From the NCBI RefSeq assembly GCF_033096445.1, contig NZ_AP028155.1, positions 1,307,880 through 1,371,879 of the forward strand: a DNA stretch of 64,000 nt, written 5' to 3'. Shown one piece after another: positions 18,901 to 27,919 of the stretch. The notes under the pieces are model-generated. The model was not told where the DNA came from and ran no database searches. It saw nothing but the letters and a program-made list of their open reading frames with translations. The position numbers were made by a program, and so were the translations under genes. Origin of the DNA: Butyricimonas faecihominis (GTDB taxonomy: Bacteria; Bacteroidota; Bacteroidia; Bacteroidales; Marinifilaceae). How positions within the stretch are numbered: the first letter of the stretch is position 1; the number at the start of each line of letters is the position of its first letter.

Positions 18901-19519
18901 CCAACACGACGTTCAAAGTATCCTGCTCACCAAGCTTAATCACCTGTGTTTTCATCCCAACAAAAGAAAATATCAATGAAATATCCTTCTGTTCCTTAGG
19001 CAACGTCAACCTGTATTTTCCGCTCACGTCAGTAACTACCCCCAACGTTGTTCCCTTCACTAACACGGTAACTCCGGGAATAGGCCCCTTTTTCGTGTCT
19101 GTCACGACACCCTTTATCACACGCCCTTTTAGCTCCTTGTCAGATTGTACTCTTTCACCCGCCTGACGGATAATAATCGTATTCTCCAACAACTCATAAC
19201 GCAATCCGGAACCTTTCAGACAAATATCCAGCACCTCAGCCACACACTGGTCTTTAAACTCAGCCGAAATTTTCCCCACCTTACTCACTTGTTCGTGATT
19301 ATACACGAACACGTAATTCGTCTGTTGTTCAATCAATTGAAACACATCCTCTATCAAGGTTTCCTTCACTTGAATAGAAACCCGGGCATCTTGAGAATAC
19401 AAAGATGCGGACACCTGCATAAAACTGACAAACAACAAAATGAATGTTAATTTCATAATGTTCACTACTTTTTTTAAAATACGATTCCTCAAAAATCGTA
19501 TTTGTCGATTTTTTCCCAT
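15998..19519 (-). CDS. SusC/RagA TonB-dependent transducer, locus 1
   Basis: An outer-membrane TonB-dependent receptor of 1173 residues. In order: a signal segment to about residue 43 (a second ATG at codon 22 would give a more usual signal peptide), an STN signalling domain (about 46-118), a carboxypeptidase-regulatory-like domain (about 134-215, GVVTDTKKGPIPGVTV-type), the plug with VRGFNSLL and the VWVVDGVPM segment, then a 22-strand barrel ending in LGLTLNF. The STN domain is what links such receptors to a FecR/sigma cascade, and both partners lie just upstream. It imports an unknown ligand together with the SusD behind it. Confidence 0.95.
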   Translation of the reverse strand: MGKNRQIRFLRNRILKKVVNIMKLTFILLFVSFMQVSASLYSQDARVSIQVKETLIEDVFQLIEQQTNYVFVYNHEQVSKVGKISAEFKDQCVAEVLDICLKGSGLRYELLENTIIIRQAGERVQSDKELKGRVIKGVVTDTKKGPIPGVTVLVKGTTLGVVTDVSGKYRLTLPKEQKDISLIFSFVGMKTQVIKLGEQDTLNVVLEEDIADLDEVVVRAYGTQNKREMISAISSVKAEDMKELPAASIASMLQGRLAGVNIIQQSGAPGSASVIAVRGFNSLLVDGASDGQPLWVVDGVPMHSFVSPVTGTNTLADLDPSMIESVEVLKDAAAASIYGSRAGNGVILVTTKKGKEGKAVFSANVSYTLAQLMEYPVQTGGRMERWLDLLMARNYRGNISDYSDFDVYKQHYPTSYEDVWNTNGAYDSFWGSGRESDVYLNYKLQDSLDPYYNSETNWYKYAFRTGKVLNANIQASGGSDKFQYMVGIGYYDEKGIMVNSGYSRANLISNLTAQLTKKIKLDTRIYLSYVDRTMNKAVKNVMDKSRYEKMSVDPKSQPTYIAGTKELEEEMLQRVHDLRDRTDDYRAMVSVFGRYEILKGLSFSASAGIDFSQGNKNLFTPSTMDEKYHENKSEGAISRTIALSTDELLEYDLTIKEKHKFNVLLGLNITKDQYFYIGGYGKNGASDNVYYYDPGKAPSIVDHGKNGNEQWVSTTTYSSDFSEKIMVSYFGRLGYNFKQRYLFETTFRRDGSSTFGEGNRWANFPSVAVGWAFSEEPFMKWANWLNWGKLRASYGTSGQIFTDAYLAHGLMQVSKNGFNGNAAVSTNTPISPNLTWEKTEQYDIGLDMDMFNYRLNFKLDYYYKYTSGLIYNIGLPSAGQMYPFPRRTENCMEISNEGIELELTGDILRESKVSWRTKFNIARNWNRLEKTNNNKDLADHIIGRPVNGIYVYASDGFYESEDEIPRYYTANGAEVFMGGVATDRGISGYVGYYNLKDLNGDNQIWTDDKYFAGSALPLAHGGWVHELKWKGFELNLLFVYTLGRKILNGRIMSLNSPGPKMFDYRKYRFWTAPGCDANLPRIGTSVDYLFDSNIEKVNSMSLKQITLGYDLPKVIAAKIGFKGVRFFATGENLFYWSNYSGENPEVINVYTGLDQGGEYPLPRKWTLGLTLNF

Positions 19520-19562
19520 AAATTTGTTCTTACTAAAAGATTAAACACACTGTTGTTTACTC

Positions 19563-19596
19563 AAGCTGTTGAAAAGGTCCAAGTTTTCAACAGCTT
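19563..19596 (-). other. Hairpin between fecR and susC, locus 1
   Basis: AAGCTGTTGAAAA at 19563-19575 and TTTTCAACAGCTT at 19584-19596 form a 13-bp hairpin that starts 1 bp after the FecR stop. In the direction of transcription no U-tract follows, so it is not a classical terminator. Equivalent hairpins of different sequence sit at the same place in loci 2 and 3. Confidence 0.6.
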
Positions 19597-19597
19597 T

Positions 19598-20770
19598 TTA
19601 TTTGAAAACGATTAAAGTCTTTCCTTCTAAATTAAACTTCACCATATCCGTCTTTTCCAGAAACGTCAACACATCGACAATCTCGCTATGTCGTTGAATT
19701 GTCCCCGTGAAATGCAAATCCTGCAAATCTACATTTTGGTAAAACACGTCCACATCATACCACCGGGACAAAATATCCATTACCTCCTGCAAACGTCGTT
19801 TTTTAAACACGAACAAACCATCTTTCCAAGCCGTGAACTCCTTCACATCCACCCTGTCCACCGACACCTTCTCCCCTTCCACTTGTATCTGCATCGAAGG
19901 ATCAAGCACGTAATCTTGATGCTTCGTATTTACTTGGACTTTTCCAGTTACTAACGTCGTCACAAATTTATTGGCATAATCACTCACGTTAAAACTTGTT
20001 CCCAACACCCGTATCTCCTTATCCTGAACCTCTACGATAAAAGGCATATCTACATTTTTGGTAATCTCGAAATATGCCTCCCCCCTTAACTTCACCCGAC
20101 GTTCGTTTCCCGTAAAACGAGAAGGAAATTCCAACTCGGATTGTGAATTTACCCATACCTCACTACCATCTGCCAACACAATCTTGTATTCCCCACCCCG
20201 GGGTACCACCATCCGGTTATATTCCACTTTTTCAATCAACGAATCTCTATCTTGTTCGTTCACGACAACGGTTCCTTCATTTCCCGTTCTAATCACAACT
20301 CCTTCAACTTGGGTTTCTAATTTACTCACGCTATCCAACACCAAGCGTTCCCCATTTGTCAACTCTAAAAACGCCTTGCATCCACCTTTCACCGGAATAG
20401 ATTCTCCTCGCACCAACTCGATTCTCTCTCGATCCTTACCATACCAAATTTCATAAATCATCATCCCTCCCAACACGACAACAACCAACATGGCTGCATA
20501 ACGCATCAAGCGCACAAATAACACCGGACGCTTCCGTATCTTCTTCTGAATACTATCCCATCCTTTCTCCAGATCATTTCTCTCCCGGAAACGAATTTTT
20601 TCCAACAACACACGTTCATCTCGTACACGCTCCAATAAAGCCTTATTCTTCGGAGATGAATCTATCCAATACAAAAATTCCGCTTCCTCTTCCGGGGATA
20701 ACATCCCGTCCAAATAAGCCTTCATTCGCTGAATTTTTTCCTCTATAGACCTTTCTATCTCTTTTTCCAT
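19598..20770 (-). CDS. FecR-family anti-sigma factor, locus 1
   Basis: A 390-residue single-pass inner-membrane protein that holds the partner ECF sigma factor and receives a signal from the SusC STN domain. Cytoplasmic N-terminus about 1-80, membrane helix about 84-105 (LMRYAAMLVVVVLGG), then the periplasmic FecR domain with the VVPRGGEYKIVLADGSEVW motif (about 190-210) and a C-terminal DUF4974 domain (about 315-390). ATG at 20770 is chosen over an upstream TTG. It is the second gene of the sigma-FecR-SusC-SusD cascade. Confidence 0.93.
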   Translation of the reverse strand: MEKEIERSIEEKIQRMKAYLDGMLSPEEEAEFLYWIDSSPKNKALLERVRDERVLLEKIRFRERNDLEKGWDSIQKKIRKRPVLFVRLMRYAAMLVVVVLGGMMIYEIWYGKDRERIELVRGESIPVKGGCKAFLELTNGERLVLDSVSKLETQVEGVVIRTGNEGTVVVNEQDRDSLIEKVEYNRMVVPRGGEYKIVLADGSEVWVNSQSELEFPSRFTGNERRVKLRGEAYFEITKNVDMPFIVEVQDKEIRVLGTSFNVSDYANKFVTTLVTGKVQVNTKHQDYVLDPSMQIQVEGEKVSVDRVDVKEFTAWKDGLFVFKKRRLQEVMDILSRWYDVDVFYQNVDLQDLHFTGTIQRHSEIVDVLTFLEKTDMVKFNLEGKTLIVFK

Positions 20771-20875
20771 GTTCAAATAATTATAGGTTTCTCACCCACT
20801 AACTATTATTAATACAAAGATCTCGACCAAGAGGATGACACGAAGCATCACTTTTTTCAAAAAAATACACAAAGA

Positions 20876-21433
20876 TTATAATCCCAAGACGAACGTCATC
20901 ACGAAAAGATCCTTCAACTTAGTTTTTAATTGCTGACGGGCACGGGCTTTATGCGTCTTCACCGTGTTCACAGAAACTTTCAGGATCTCAGCAATTTCAA
21001 TATTATTCTTTCCCTCCAAATGCCACATGATCACCCGACGTTGTTCCGGTGGCAATTGCTCAATTTCCTCCATCACCAACCGATGTATCTCCTCCTCCAC
21101 GACTGCATCCCCGAATCCCTCTTCCGATTCGAGCAATGCGTATTCATGACAATACGTCTCTTCCAGTTTCTTCACCCGCATATAATTCAGACAACGATGT
21201 CGCATGGATTGGTACAAATACATTCTCATGTGAACCAACGATTCTATCGTCTCCCTCGCCTTCCACAGATTCACGAAAACATCCTGCACAATATCCAGCA
21301 CGTCATCTTCCTCCTTCACCATCCGGATTCCGAACAGGCACAAAGCAGGATAATACATCTCGTAATAATAACGAAATGCACTCTCATCACCTCTTTTAAA
21401 GTTTTCCAATATTTTCGGGGAAAACATTTCCAT
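20876..21433 (-). CDS. ECF RNA polymerase sigma factor, locus 1
   Basis: A sigma-70 factor of the FecI-like Bacteroidetes group, about 185 residues. Region 2 is seen at about 20-85 (YYEMYYPALCLFG, DVLDIVQDVFVNLW) and region 4 at about 120-175 (LPPEQRRVIMWHLEGKNNIEIAEILKVS with the helix-turn-helix). The ATG at 21433 or a second at 21427 are both plausible; an upstream TTG is less likely. It is expected to activate the downstream SusC/SusD operon when FecR releases it. Confidence 0.93.
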   Translation of the reverse strand: MEMFSPKILENFKRGDESAFRYYYEMYYPALCLFGIRMVKEEDDVLDIVQDVFVNLWKARETIESLVHMRMYLYQSMRHRCLNYMRVKKLEETYCHEYALLESEEGFGDAVVEEEIHRLVMEEIEQLPPEQRRVIMWHLEGKNNIEIAEILKVSVNTVKTHKARARQQLKTKLKDLFVMTFVLGL

Positions 21434-21617
21434 ACTCCTACACAAATTAACACATCAATAATAATCCAATCCACCCATTTATACAAAGACAAAAATACAC
21501 AAATAAATAGCAAACTCAAATCTCTATTTATAAAACGCTCAAATCTTTCCCTAAAAAATAGGAAGTCCTGATACAACAAGACTTCCCAATCTCAACCTTC
21601 CCTGCACGCTCTTTCTC

Positions 21618-22544
21618 CTACTTCACCTCACAATTTGCTTTCTTAAACCGTTCGACCAAAGGCACCATCAAATCAAACTTCTTAATTATATCCTTATAAT
21701 CACGATACGACTCGTAGAACCTCTCCTTTTCTCCCCAATAAGCGTAAATAGCCGCAACATAATCCCGAATATCTTGTTCCTTAGTAGGAGTCTTAACCCA
21801 ATTACGGGATGAAACCTCCACTTCCAGCCATTTAATAAATCCAAGCTCTTCAGGACAATCTGCCGGGGCAAACATACTCGCTTCATCATAATTAGAATCC
21901 CCGGATATTTTATAAAAATCCAGTAACTCATCCACACAAAACTCTTGAATCCAGTCCGCACATTTCACAGCCAAAATCTCCCCTCCTAACCATTTCAGTT
22001 CATCCTCACTCATCTTTTTGATCGCGTTCAATTTCCCAATCACCATTCCTCTTATCCCCCGGCTATAAATATCCGTTTCGTAAGTAACATAGGAAAAACC
22101 GATTTGTTGCGTCAAGAAAACAGAATCTGCCAACAAAAAAGAATGTGGCCGGTAAGCTCCCGACTCCGGCAGATGCGGAATCACTCGATCTTCTATCATA
22201 TTAATGGCAACAATCATGGCCGCACTGTCAGCGGATAACGTCATTCGCCCATCCGTGTAAGTCCCGTACACGTAATACCCCATATCAAACAATTCCGTGT
22301 GAACGATAGGTTCCCCGTAGGCATCCACACCTCGTTCTTCCTGTCCAAGAGTATCATTAATAAAAATAGTCACGTCATAATACTTGTACATTTTATAAAG
22401 CAAATGATTCACCTCGCCCGGTTTATCCTCAACCTTATACCAATCGCGCATATTTTCGACTGCCTTTACATCATTGTCTTCCTTGTCACAACTCACACAA
22501 AAGCAAAACACCATTCCCAGTACAACAAAAATATTTCTTAGCAT
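21618..22544 (-). CDS. Metallohydrolase-family lipoprotein without HExxH, locus 2
   Basis: A 308-residue lipoprotein (lipobox around Cys19, CVSC). Position (directly after SusD), size and motifs such as MIEDRVIPHLP and DIIKKFDLMVP match the substrate-import-associated zinc metallohydrolase lipoproteins that accompany SusC/SusD pairs. However, where those have the zinc site HHEFAHxxHQ this one reads GGEILAVKCADW (about residues 184-195), so both zinc-ligand histidines are gone. It is therefore probably a non-catalytic binding member. Family assignment is from pattern memory and is moderate. Confidence 0.55.
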   Translation of the reverse strand: MLRNIFVVLGMVFCFCVSCDKEDNDVKAVENMRDWYKVEDKPGEVNHLLYKMYKYYDVTIFINDTLGQEERGVDAYGEPIVHTELFDMGYYVYGTYTDGRMTLSADSAAMIVAINMIEDRVIPHLPESGAYRPHSFLLADSVFLTQQIGFSYVTYETDIYSRGIRGMVIGKLNAIKKMSEDELKWLGGEILAVKCADWIQEFCVDELLDFYKISGDSNYDEASMFAPADCPEELGFIKWLEVEVSSRNWVKTPTKEQDIRDYVAAIYAYWGEKERFYESYRDYKDIIKKFDLMVPLVERFKKANCEVK

Positions 22545-22561
22545 ACTCGCAATTTTTAATG

Positions 22562-24139
22562 TTAATTTTCATTCTTCTCCCGAGGTTCCCGCTTATCGTT
22601 GTCCACCATAGCCCCTCGATCAAAAATAATCTCGTAATCCGGTATCGGTAACACCCAGGCATTATCCTGACCATACGGTTTCAACGTGTAACTCCCGTCA
22701 TACACGCCCGGTTTCAAGCTCGCCATCGCGGACTGGTAAACCCCATGCGTGATTTCTTTCAATTCCGGATATTTAGGTGACACGGCATAACGTCTCAGAT
22801 CAAACCACCGATGCCCCTCGCAAGTCAATTCCCGACGCCGTTCTTCCCTGATAAAATCAACCAAACCCTTTCCCTTCAAACCGTCTATTGCGGGCAACAC
22901 GCCATCTTTATAACGTTTCTCCATCAAAACCTTGACCGTACTTATCGCATCCGGCTGATCCAGCATCGCCTGAGCCTCAGCCTTATTCAAATAAACCTCG
23001 GCAGAACGAATCAGACAAGCATCATAAACTTTTACCGATCCTTTACGATTATTACTATAATCAGGAGTCTTCCTGATAAAGAAATATCCCGGACAATAAC
23101 TTGAGGAAGGCTCTAAAAATACACTTTCCCGCAAATCAACCACGCCATCGTTCTTGTATTTCTTATACAAGGCCAGAAGTTCATCCGAAACACGATAACG
23201 TCCACCACCCGTAATTCCGTATCGTGACAGATTATTGTTCATCAACCCTCCAATAGCGTAACTACCTTGGGTAAACAATATTTCCGGAGAGTTCACCGTA
23301 TTCAACCATTTTTCGTCCAAACCATTCATGTCTCGCAACTTACATCCCAAGGCCAACACCTTGTCACACTCGTCAATAGCCAACTGCCATTCCCCCATGT
23401 ACAAATAAACCCGACTTAGCAAGATGCGGGCCGCCGCTTCATTTACTCTGTAAAAAGTTGGCTGAACGATACCAGCCAAGTTATCCGCCGCATTCTTCAA
23501 ATCCAAAACAATTTGTTCGTACACCTTCTCCACCGGATCCCGGCTAAAATACTTATCCTCGATAAACTCCGTGATGTTCAAAGGTACGCCCAAATCCTTT
23601 CCTGCCGTCTCCTTTGAATAAGGTTTAGCGTAAAGATTCACCAACATATAATAATACCACCCGCGTAAAAACAGAGCCTCTCCCGCAATCCGATGGCGAA
23701 TTTCTTCCGGATCGCTCTCGAACTCCTTCACGTAAGATATAATCACGTTAACATACCCGATATGCTCGTATAATCTTTTCCAGTCAGAATCAACCAATTC
23801 CACCCCGGTCATATCAGAAAAAGGACGTTCTCCCCACGTGTAGAAATTTCGGTATCGGACGGCAGGATTCGCATTTGTTAACATTTTTACCGCCCCGGAA
23901 AGAAACTCTTCCACGTCGTCATCCATCACGTGTAAATACGGGTAATACAGTTCATTTTCCCTGTAATAGGCATATTCCTGATTCGCATTTCTTTTCATAT
24001 ACCCGTTACCAATAATAATCTCATCCAAATCCTCGCAAGAGCTGGCGTACACGAGATCCTTGGAGTACTCTTCCAAAAAATCCCCACACGAGCTAAACAA
24101 GAAACATCCTACTACAACAACAAATAATATTCTTTTCAT
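22562..24139 (-). CDS. SusD/RagB-family surface lipoprotein, locus 2
   Basis: A 525-residue SusD homologue with lipobox around Cys19 (FSSC). Characteristic helices include HRIAGEALFLRGWYYYMLVNLYAKPYS (split across about 145-175; the RGWYYY/LVN core is diagnostic), AARILLSRVYLYMGEW, and the C-terminal RSAEVYLNKAEAQAML and REERRRELTCEGHRWFDLRR blocks. It lies 12 bp behind SusC and 17 bp ahead of the metallohydrolase-like lipoprotein, giving a tight three-gene operon. The ligand is unknown; a peptidase-like partner hints at peptides rather than glycans. Confidence 0.93.
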   Translation of the reverse strand: MKRILFVVVVGCFLFSSCGDFLEEYSKDLVYASSCEDLDEIIIGNGYMKRNANQEYAYYRENELYYPYLHVMDDDVEEFLSGAVKMLTNANPAVRYRNFYTWGERPFSDMTGVELVDSDWKRLYEHIGYVNVIISYVKEFESDPEEIRHRIAGEALFLRGWYYYMLVNLYAKPYSKETAGKDLGVPLNITEFIEDKYFSRDPVEKVYEQIVLDLKNAADNLAGIVQPTFYRVNEAAARILLSRVYLYMGEWQLAIDECDKVLALGCKLRDMNGLDEKWLNTVNSPEILFTQGSYAIGGLMNNNLSRYGITGGGRYRVSDELLALYKKYKNDGVVDLRESVFLEPSSSYCPGYFFIRKTPDYSNNRKGSVKVYDACLIRSAEVYLNKAEAQAMLDQPDAISTVKVLMEKRYKDGVLPAIDGLKGKGLVDFIREERRRELTCEGHRWFDLRRYAVSPKYPELKEITHGVYQSAMASLKPGVYDGSYTLKPYGQDNAWVLPIPDYEIIFDRGAMVDNDKREPREKNEN

Positions 24140-24151
24140 AACTCTGTTTAC

Positions 24152-27100
24152 TTAAAACGTTACATTTAATTGAAGTGAATATGTCGGACGCACGGAAATA
24201 TTAATCAAATCGGTAGAACCGGATTGAGACGGGTCTTGCCCTTTTAGCTTCCGGCTACACAAGGTAAATAAATTTGTCCCGCTCAAATTCAGGTAAAGAG
24301 ACTTCACCCGCAATTTCTCGCAAAAACTTTCCGGCACGATATACCGCAACGAAATACTTGACAATTTCAAATAATTACCGGATGCCACCCGAAGATTGGA
24401 AAAGTCATACATATCCCACAACGTCCTAGAAAAATCGTATGTCTCTCCATCCCACCAAGGAAAAACAGCATCCAGATGATCTCTTCCCGACAAGATACCG
24501 GGAACATTCGTGTTTAACTCATCTCCCGGACGACGCCAACGATTTACCAGTTCCCGACGAAGATTCTGTTCCGGTCCATTCACAACTCCTTGATTCGGGT
24601 ACAACCTGAACAAACGAATTTTCGAACCGATACTATATGACAAGTTAAAAGAAAGTCCCCAATTCTTCCATCCGAGGTAATTACTTATACTTCCCTGTAA
24701 AAACGGCTCCCGACACCCGGAATGTTCCATCACGGTCATCCACACATCCTCACGATCCATCGCCTCGTAAATCTCGCTCGTATCTTTTTCTTCCCCATCC
24801 ACGATAGTCGTCGCCTCTGTCCCGTAAAACATCGGAGCCCCGTTCTTCGAGTTCAACCCCTTGTATCTGTAGGAATAAAACGTGTTCACCGGACGTCCGG
24901 ATATTTGTACCCGACCATTCAAATAATCTTCGAACGTCACTTCATCCTGCAACACTTGATCCTTATGTTTTATCTTATCAATCAACTGGTTAAACACCGA
25001 ACCAAAATTCGGGTCAAAACGCCAGACTAACCCACGACGTTTCCCGTTAACCGTTGTCATCGTGTTAATTGGTACGAAATTCAACGTCAACTCGTAACCT
25101 TGATTTTTCAAATTCCCACTATTCACCGTGTAAGTATCAATGCCATTCACCACGGATACTTTTTTCGAGAGGAAAGCATCTGTCGTGTAACGGTAATAAT
25201 AGCCGACCGTACCGTTAATTTTATTATTGAATAACGAAAAATCCACGTCCACGTTGTAAGTTGAAGTCTTCTCCCATTTCAAGTTGGGATTCGGGTATCT
25301 ATCAATTGTCGAGGAATATTCCTTGAAATCGTTATCCGTACCTCCCTTTTTAATAATCAAACGGGGAGAATCCTGTGCCGACATATTTCCCTGATACCCG
25401 AACGACATTTTCAGCGCCAGCATATCAATCCAGCTTATATTTCGCAACACATTCTCGTGCATATTCCAACGCCCGGAAACAGACCATATCGGCAACAACC
25501 GATCATTACTGGCATCCCCAAATTTATTCGAAAAATCAATTCTCGCGTTCACGTTAAAAATATAAGCATTCCGGTATGAATAAGTCGCTGTACCGATCAA
25601 TCCCACCAAATTCGTCAGATTATCTTTCAATTGTCCTCTAGCCGCATCAGTCAACAACCATTCATTATATTTCGTGTAAAGATTGCCGTCTGTCATCGAC
25701 TCAATCTTGTCAAAAATCAACCCTCGCTCCGGTAGATACCCGCGTTTCGTGATCTTGAAACCACTATATCTCGAAGAACTCAATTCCCCGATCACGGCAG
25801 CAGAAACGACATGCTCCTGTCCCTTGTCGATACTTTTATTAAAAGTAAGAGATCCCCGGAAACTATAGTTCTCGTTTTTTGTATTATCCAGCCGCAATTC
25901 TCCCCCGGAAGGACACAATGTCTTTCCGAAATCTATTTCTCCCGTTTCCGCATTCTTTTTCCTTAACTCGGCAATATACCACGTTTTCTCCCCAAAATAT
26001 ATTTCTTCGCTTGAATTAGAGACATTATAGGAACAGAATACTTCAGCTTTCAATTCCGGAAACAAGTAATACCCCAAGGAAACATTCAAACCGATTTGCT
26101 CCGTTTTAATCTTATCGTAAGTATTATTTCGCTCGTTTATAATATTAAATAGCTGATCATAAGCACTAGCATCTGCTTTTCTCTTTTGATAAAACCAAAG
26201 ATCTCCGTTATCATCATACGCCTGAATACTACGGGAAGTATTGTAAGCGTAATCGGTCACCCCGACTTTCTCCGGTGTATATTCCTTTTTAATCGTACTA
26301 CCATTCAACCCGAATTGCATCGTGAAATTTTTATAGTTCAGATTTAAACGGGTCAAAGCGGAATAGCGATCATTTTTCTCTCCCCGGATATTACCATTCT
26401 CGTTACTATATCCCAAAGACGCATAATAGCGAATGTTATCCGTACCACCGGAAACACTCACCGTATGATTATGTGAATAAGAATCTTTCATTAGAATCCC
26501 CAACCAATCCGTGTTCACGGTTTCCATTTTATGAACGGCATTTAAGAACTCCTCGTGATTGATTTTACCGCTTTGGTAATCATAATAGGCGGATTCATAA
26601 CCCACCCAACTCTCCAAATCCGGGATCTCCAGTTTATTTTCAACAATATCCCGAGAATAATCTATCCTCTCCTGAGAATTCATCACGTTCACCGCCCGGT
26701 CCGTGTATCGGGGCCGCTGACGGAATGTTCCTGTCAAAGAATAGGAAACCGACGGGGTCCCCACTTTCCCCTTCTTTGTCGTGATCACGATCACTCCGTT
26801 CGATGCCCTCGGACCGTATATAGCCGTGGCCGAAGCATCCTTCAACACGTCGATCTTGTCAATATCGTCCGGGTTAATACCGGAAATCGCATTCCCCAAC
26901 AAATTCACAAAATCCAAATCATTGATGCTCGTCGGGTCAATATTCACCGGATCAGACAAAATCACACCATCCAACACCCACAACGGAGCTTGAGACCCCA
27001 AAACCGTCGTCGTTCCCCGGATCTTAATCTTTGGAGCCGCACCCACCTGTCCCGAATTCTGCATGAAAATCATCCCCGGCACACGCCCTTCCAGCATTTG

Positions 27101-27835
27101 ATCCACCGAACTTACCCCCGGCATCATAATATCGCCCATCTTCAAAGAAGTCACCGAACTCGTCATGTGTCGTTTATCCACGTTATAGTACCCGTAGGAA
27201 ACAACCTCATCCAACTCCGTGGCATCCTCCTCCAATTCCACACGTAACGGTTTATCATCCTTCACGGCGACCTCCTGCCGCTTCATCCCGATAAAGGAAA
27301 ACACCAACACGACATTATTCTCTCTCGGAATCATGAACTTGAAATTCCCGTCCATATCCGTGGCAGTACCCACCATAGACCCTTTCAACAAAACGGCAAC
27401 ACCGGGTAAAGGATCGCCATTTTTATCCGTCACCAGACCGGATAACACCATCTTCTCGTTCCCAACTCTCTCCGTTTTCTTTTTAATCACGATCGATTGC
27501 ATCTCGAACTTATACTCGAAAGGGGAACCCTCGAACAGCTTTGCCAAAGCGGCATCCACCGAGACATTCCGAACGTTCAAAGTCACGCTTTTCATCGCTT
27601 TCAACTGGTCCGCATTGTACACGAAATTCAGGTTCGTCTGTTCCTTGATTTGCTTGAACACGATCTGCACGTCAACCTCCTTCACGTTGATCGTCACTTT
27701 CTGTTTCTGAGCCAAAGTAATGCAAGGCAATCCCAACAATATCACCACCATTACCCCCCATTTGCCCATTAGTAGTTTCATCTTTATCGAACATAAAAAG
27801 TCCGAAAAATCAAACGACTTTCTGATTTTTTTCAT
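24152..27835 (-). CDS. SusC/RagA TonB-dependent transducer, locus 2
   Basis: A 1227-residue outer-membrane receptor. Signal region to about residue 42 (ITLAQ), STN domain about 45-118, carboxypeptidase-regulatory-like domain about 128-212 (LSGLVTDKNGDPLPGVAV), plug about 220-345 with the KIRGTTTVLG and PLWVLDGVIL motifs, and a C-terminal barrel ending in YSLQLNVTF. The N-terminal STN domain marks it as a signal-transducing receptor working with the FecR at 27919-29088. It is the largest protein in the window. Confidence 0.95.
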   Translation of the reverse strand: MKKIRKSFDFSDFLCSIKMKLLMGKWGVMVVILLGLPCITLAQKQKVTINVKEVDVQIVFKQIKEQTNLNFVYNADQLKAMKSVTLNVRNVSVDAALAKLFEGSPFEYKFEMQSIVIKKKTERVGNEKMVLSGLVTDKNGDPLPGVAVLLKGSMVGTATDMDGNFKFMIPRENNVVLVFSFIGMKRQEVAVKDDKPLRVELEEDATELDEVVSYGYYNVDKRHMTSSVTSLKMGDIMMPGVSSVDQMLEGRVPGMIFMQNSGQVGAAPKIKIRGTTTVLGSQAPLWVLDGVILSDPVNIDPTSINDLDFVNLLGNAISGINPDDIDKIDVLKDASATAIYGPRASNGVIVITTKKGKVGTPSVSYSLTGTFRQRPRYTDRAVNVMNSQERIDYSRDIVENKLEIPDLESWVGYESAYYDYQSGKINHEEFLNAVHKMETVNTDWLGILMKDSYSHNHTVSVSGGTDNIRYYASLGYSNENGNIRGEKNDRYSALTRLNLNYKNFTMQFGLNGSTIKKEYTPEKVGVTDYAYNTSRSIQAYDDNGDLWFYQKRKADASAYDQLFNIINERNNTYDKIKTEQIGLNVSLGYYLFPELKAEVFCSYNVSNSSEEIYFGEKTWYIAELRKKNAETGEIDFGKTLCPSGGELRLDNTKNENYSFRGSLTFNKSIDKGQEHVVSAAVIGELSSSRYSGFKITKRGYLPERGLIFDKIESMTDGNLYTKYNEWLLTDAARGQLKDNLTNLVGLIGTATYSYRNAYIFNVNARIDFSNKFGDASNDRLLPIWSVSGRWNMHENVLRNISWIDMLALKMSFGYQGNMSAQDSPRLIIKKGGTDNDFKEYSSTIDRYPNPNLKWEKTSTYNVDVDFSLFNNKINGTVGYYYRYTTDAFLSKKVSVVNGIDTYTVNSGNLKNQGYELTLNFVPINTMTTVNGKRRGLVWRFDPNFGSVFNQLIDKIKHKDQVLQDEVTFEDYLNGRVQISGRPVNTFYSYRYKGLNSKNGAPMFYGTEATTIVDGEEKDTSEIYEAMDREDVWMTVMEHSGCREPFLQGSISNYLGWKNWGLSFNLSYSIGSKIRLFRLYPNQGVVNGPEQNLRRELVNRWRRPGDELNTNVPGILSGRDHLDAVFPWWDGETYDFSRTLWDMYDFSNLRVASGNYLKLSSISLRYIVPESFCEKLRVKSLYLNLSGTNLFTLCSRKLKGQDPSQSGSTDLINISVRPTYSLQLNVTF

Positions 27836-27888
27836 AGATTTGTTGATTAATATTAAACATTATGGATGTACACACAACATCCGTTATC

Positions 27889-27919
27889 AAACCGCAAGTT
27901 GCGCCACAACTTGCGGTTT
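27889..27919 (-). other. Hairpin between fecR and susC, locus 2
   Basis: AAACCGCAAGTTG (27889-27901) and CAACTTGCGGTTT (27907-27919) form a perfect 13-bp stem with a 5-base loop touching the FecR stop codon. No U-tract follows in the direction of transcription. Confidence 0.6.
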
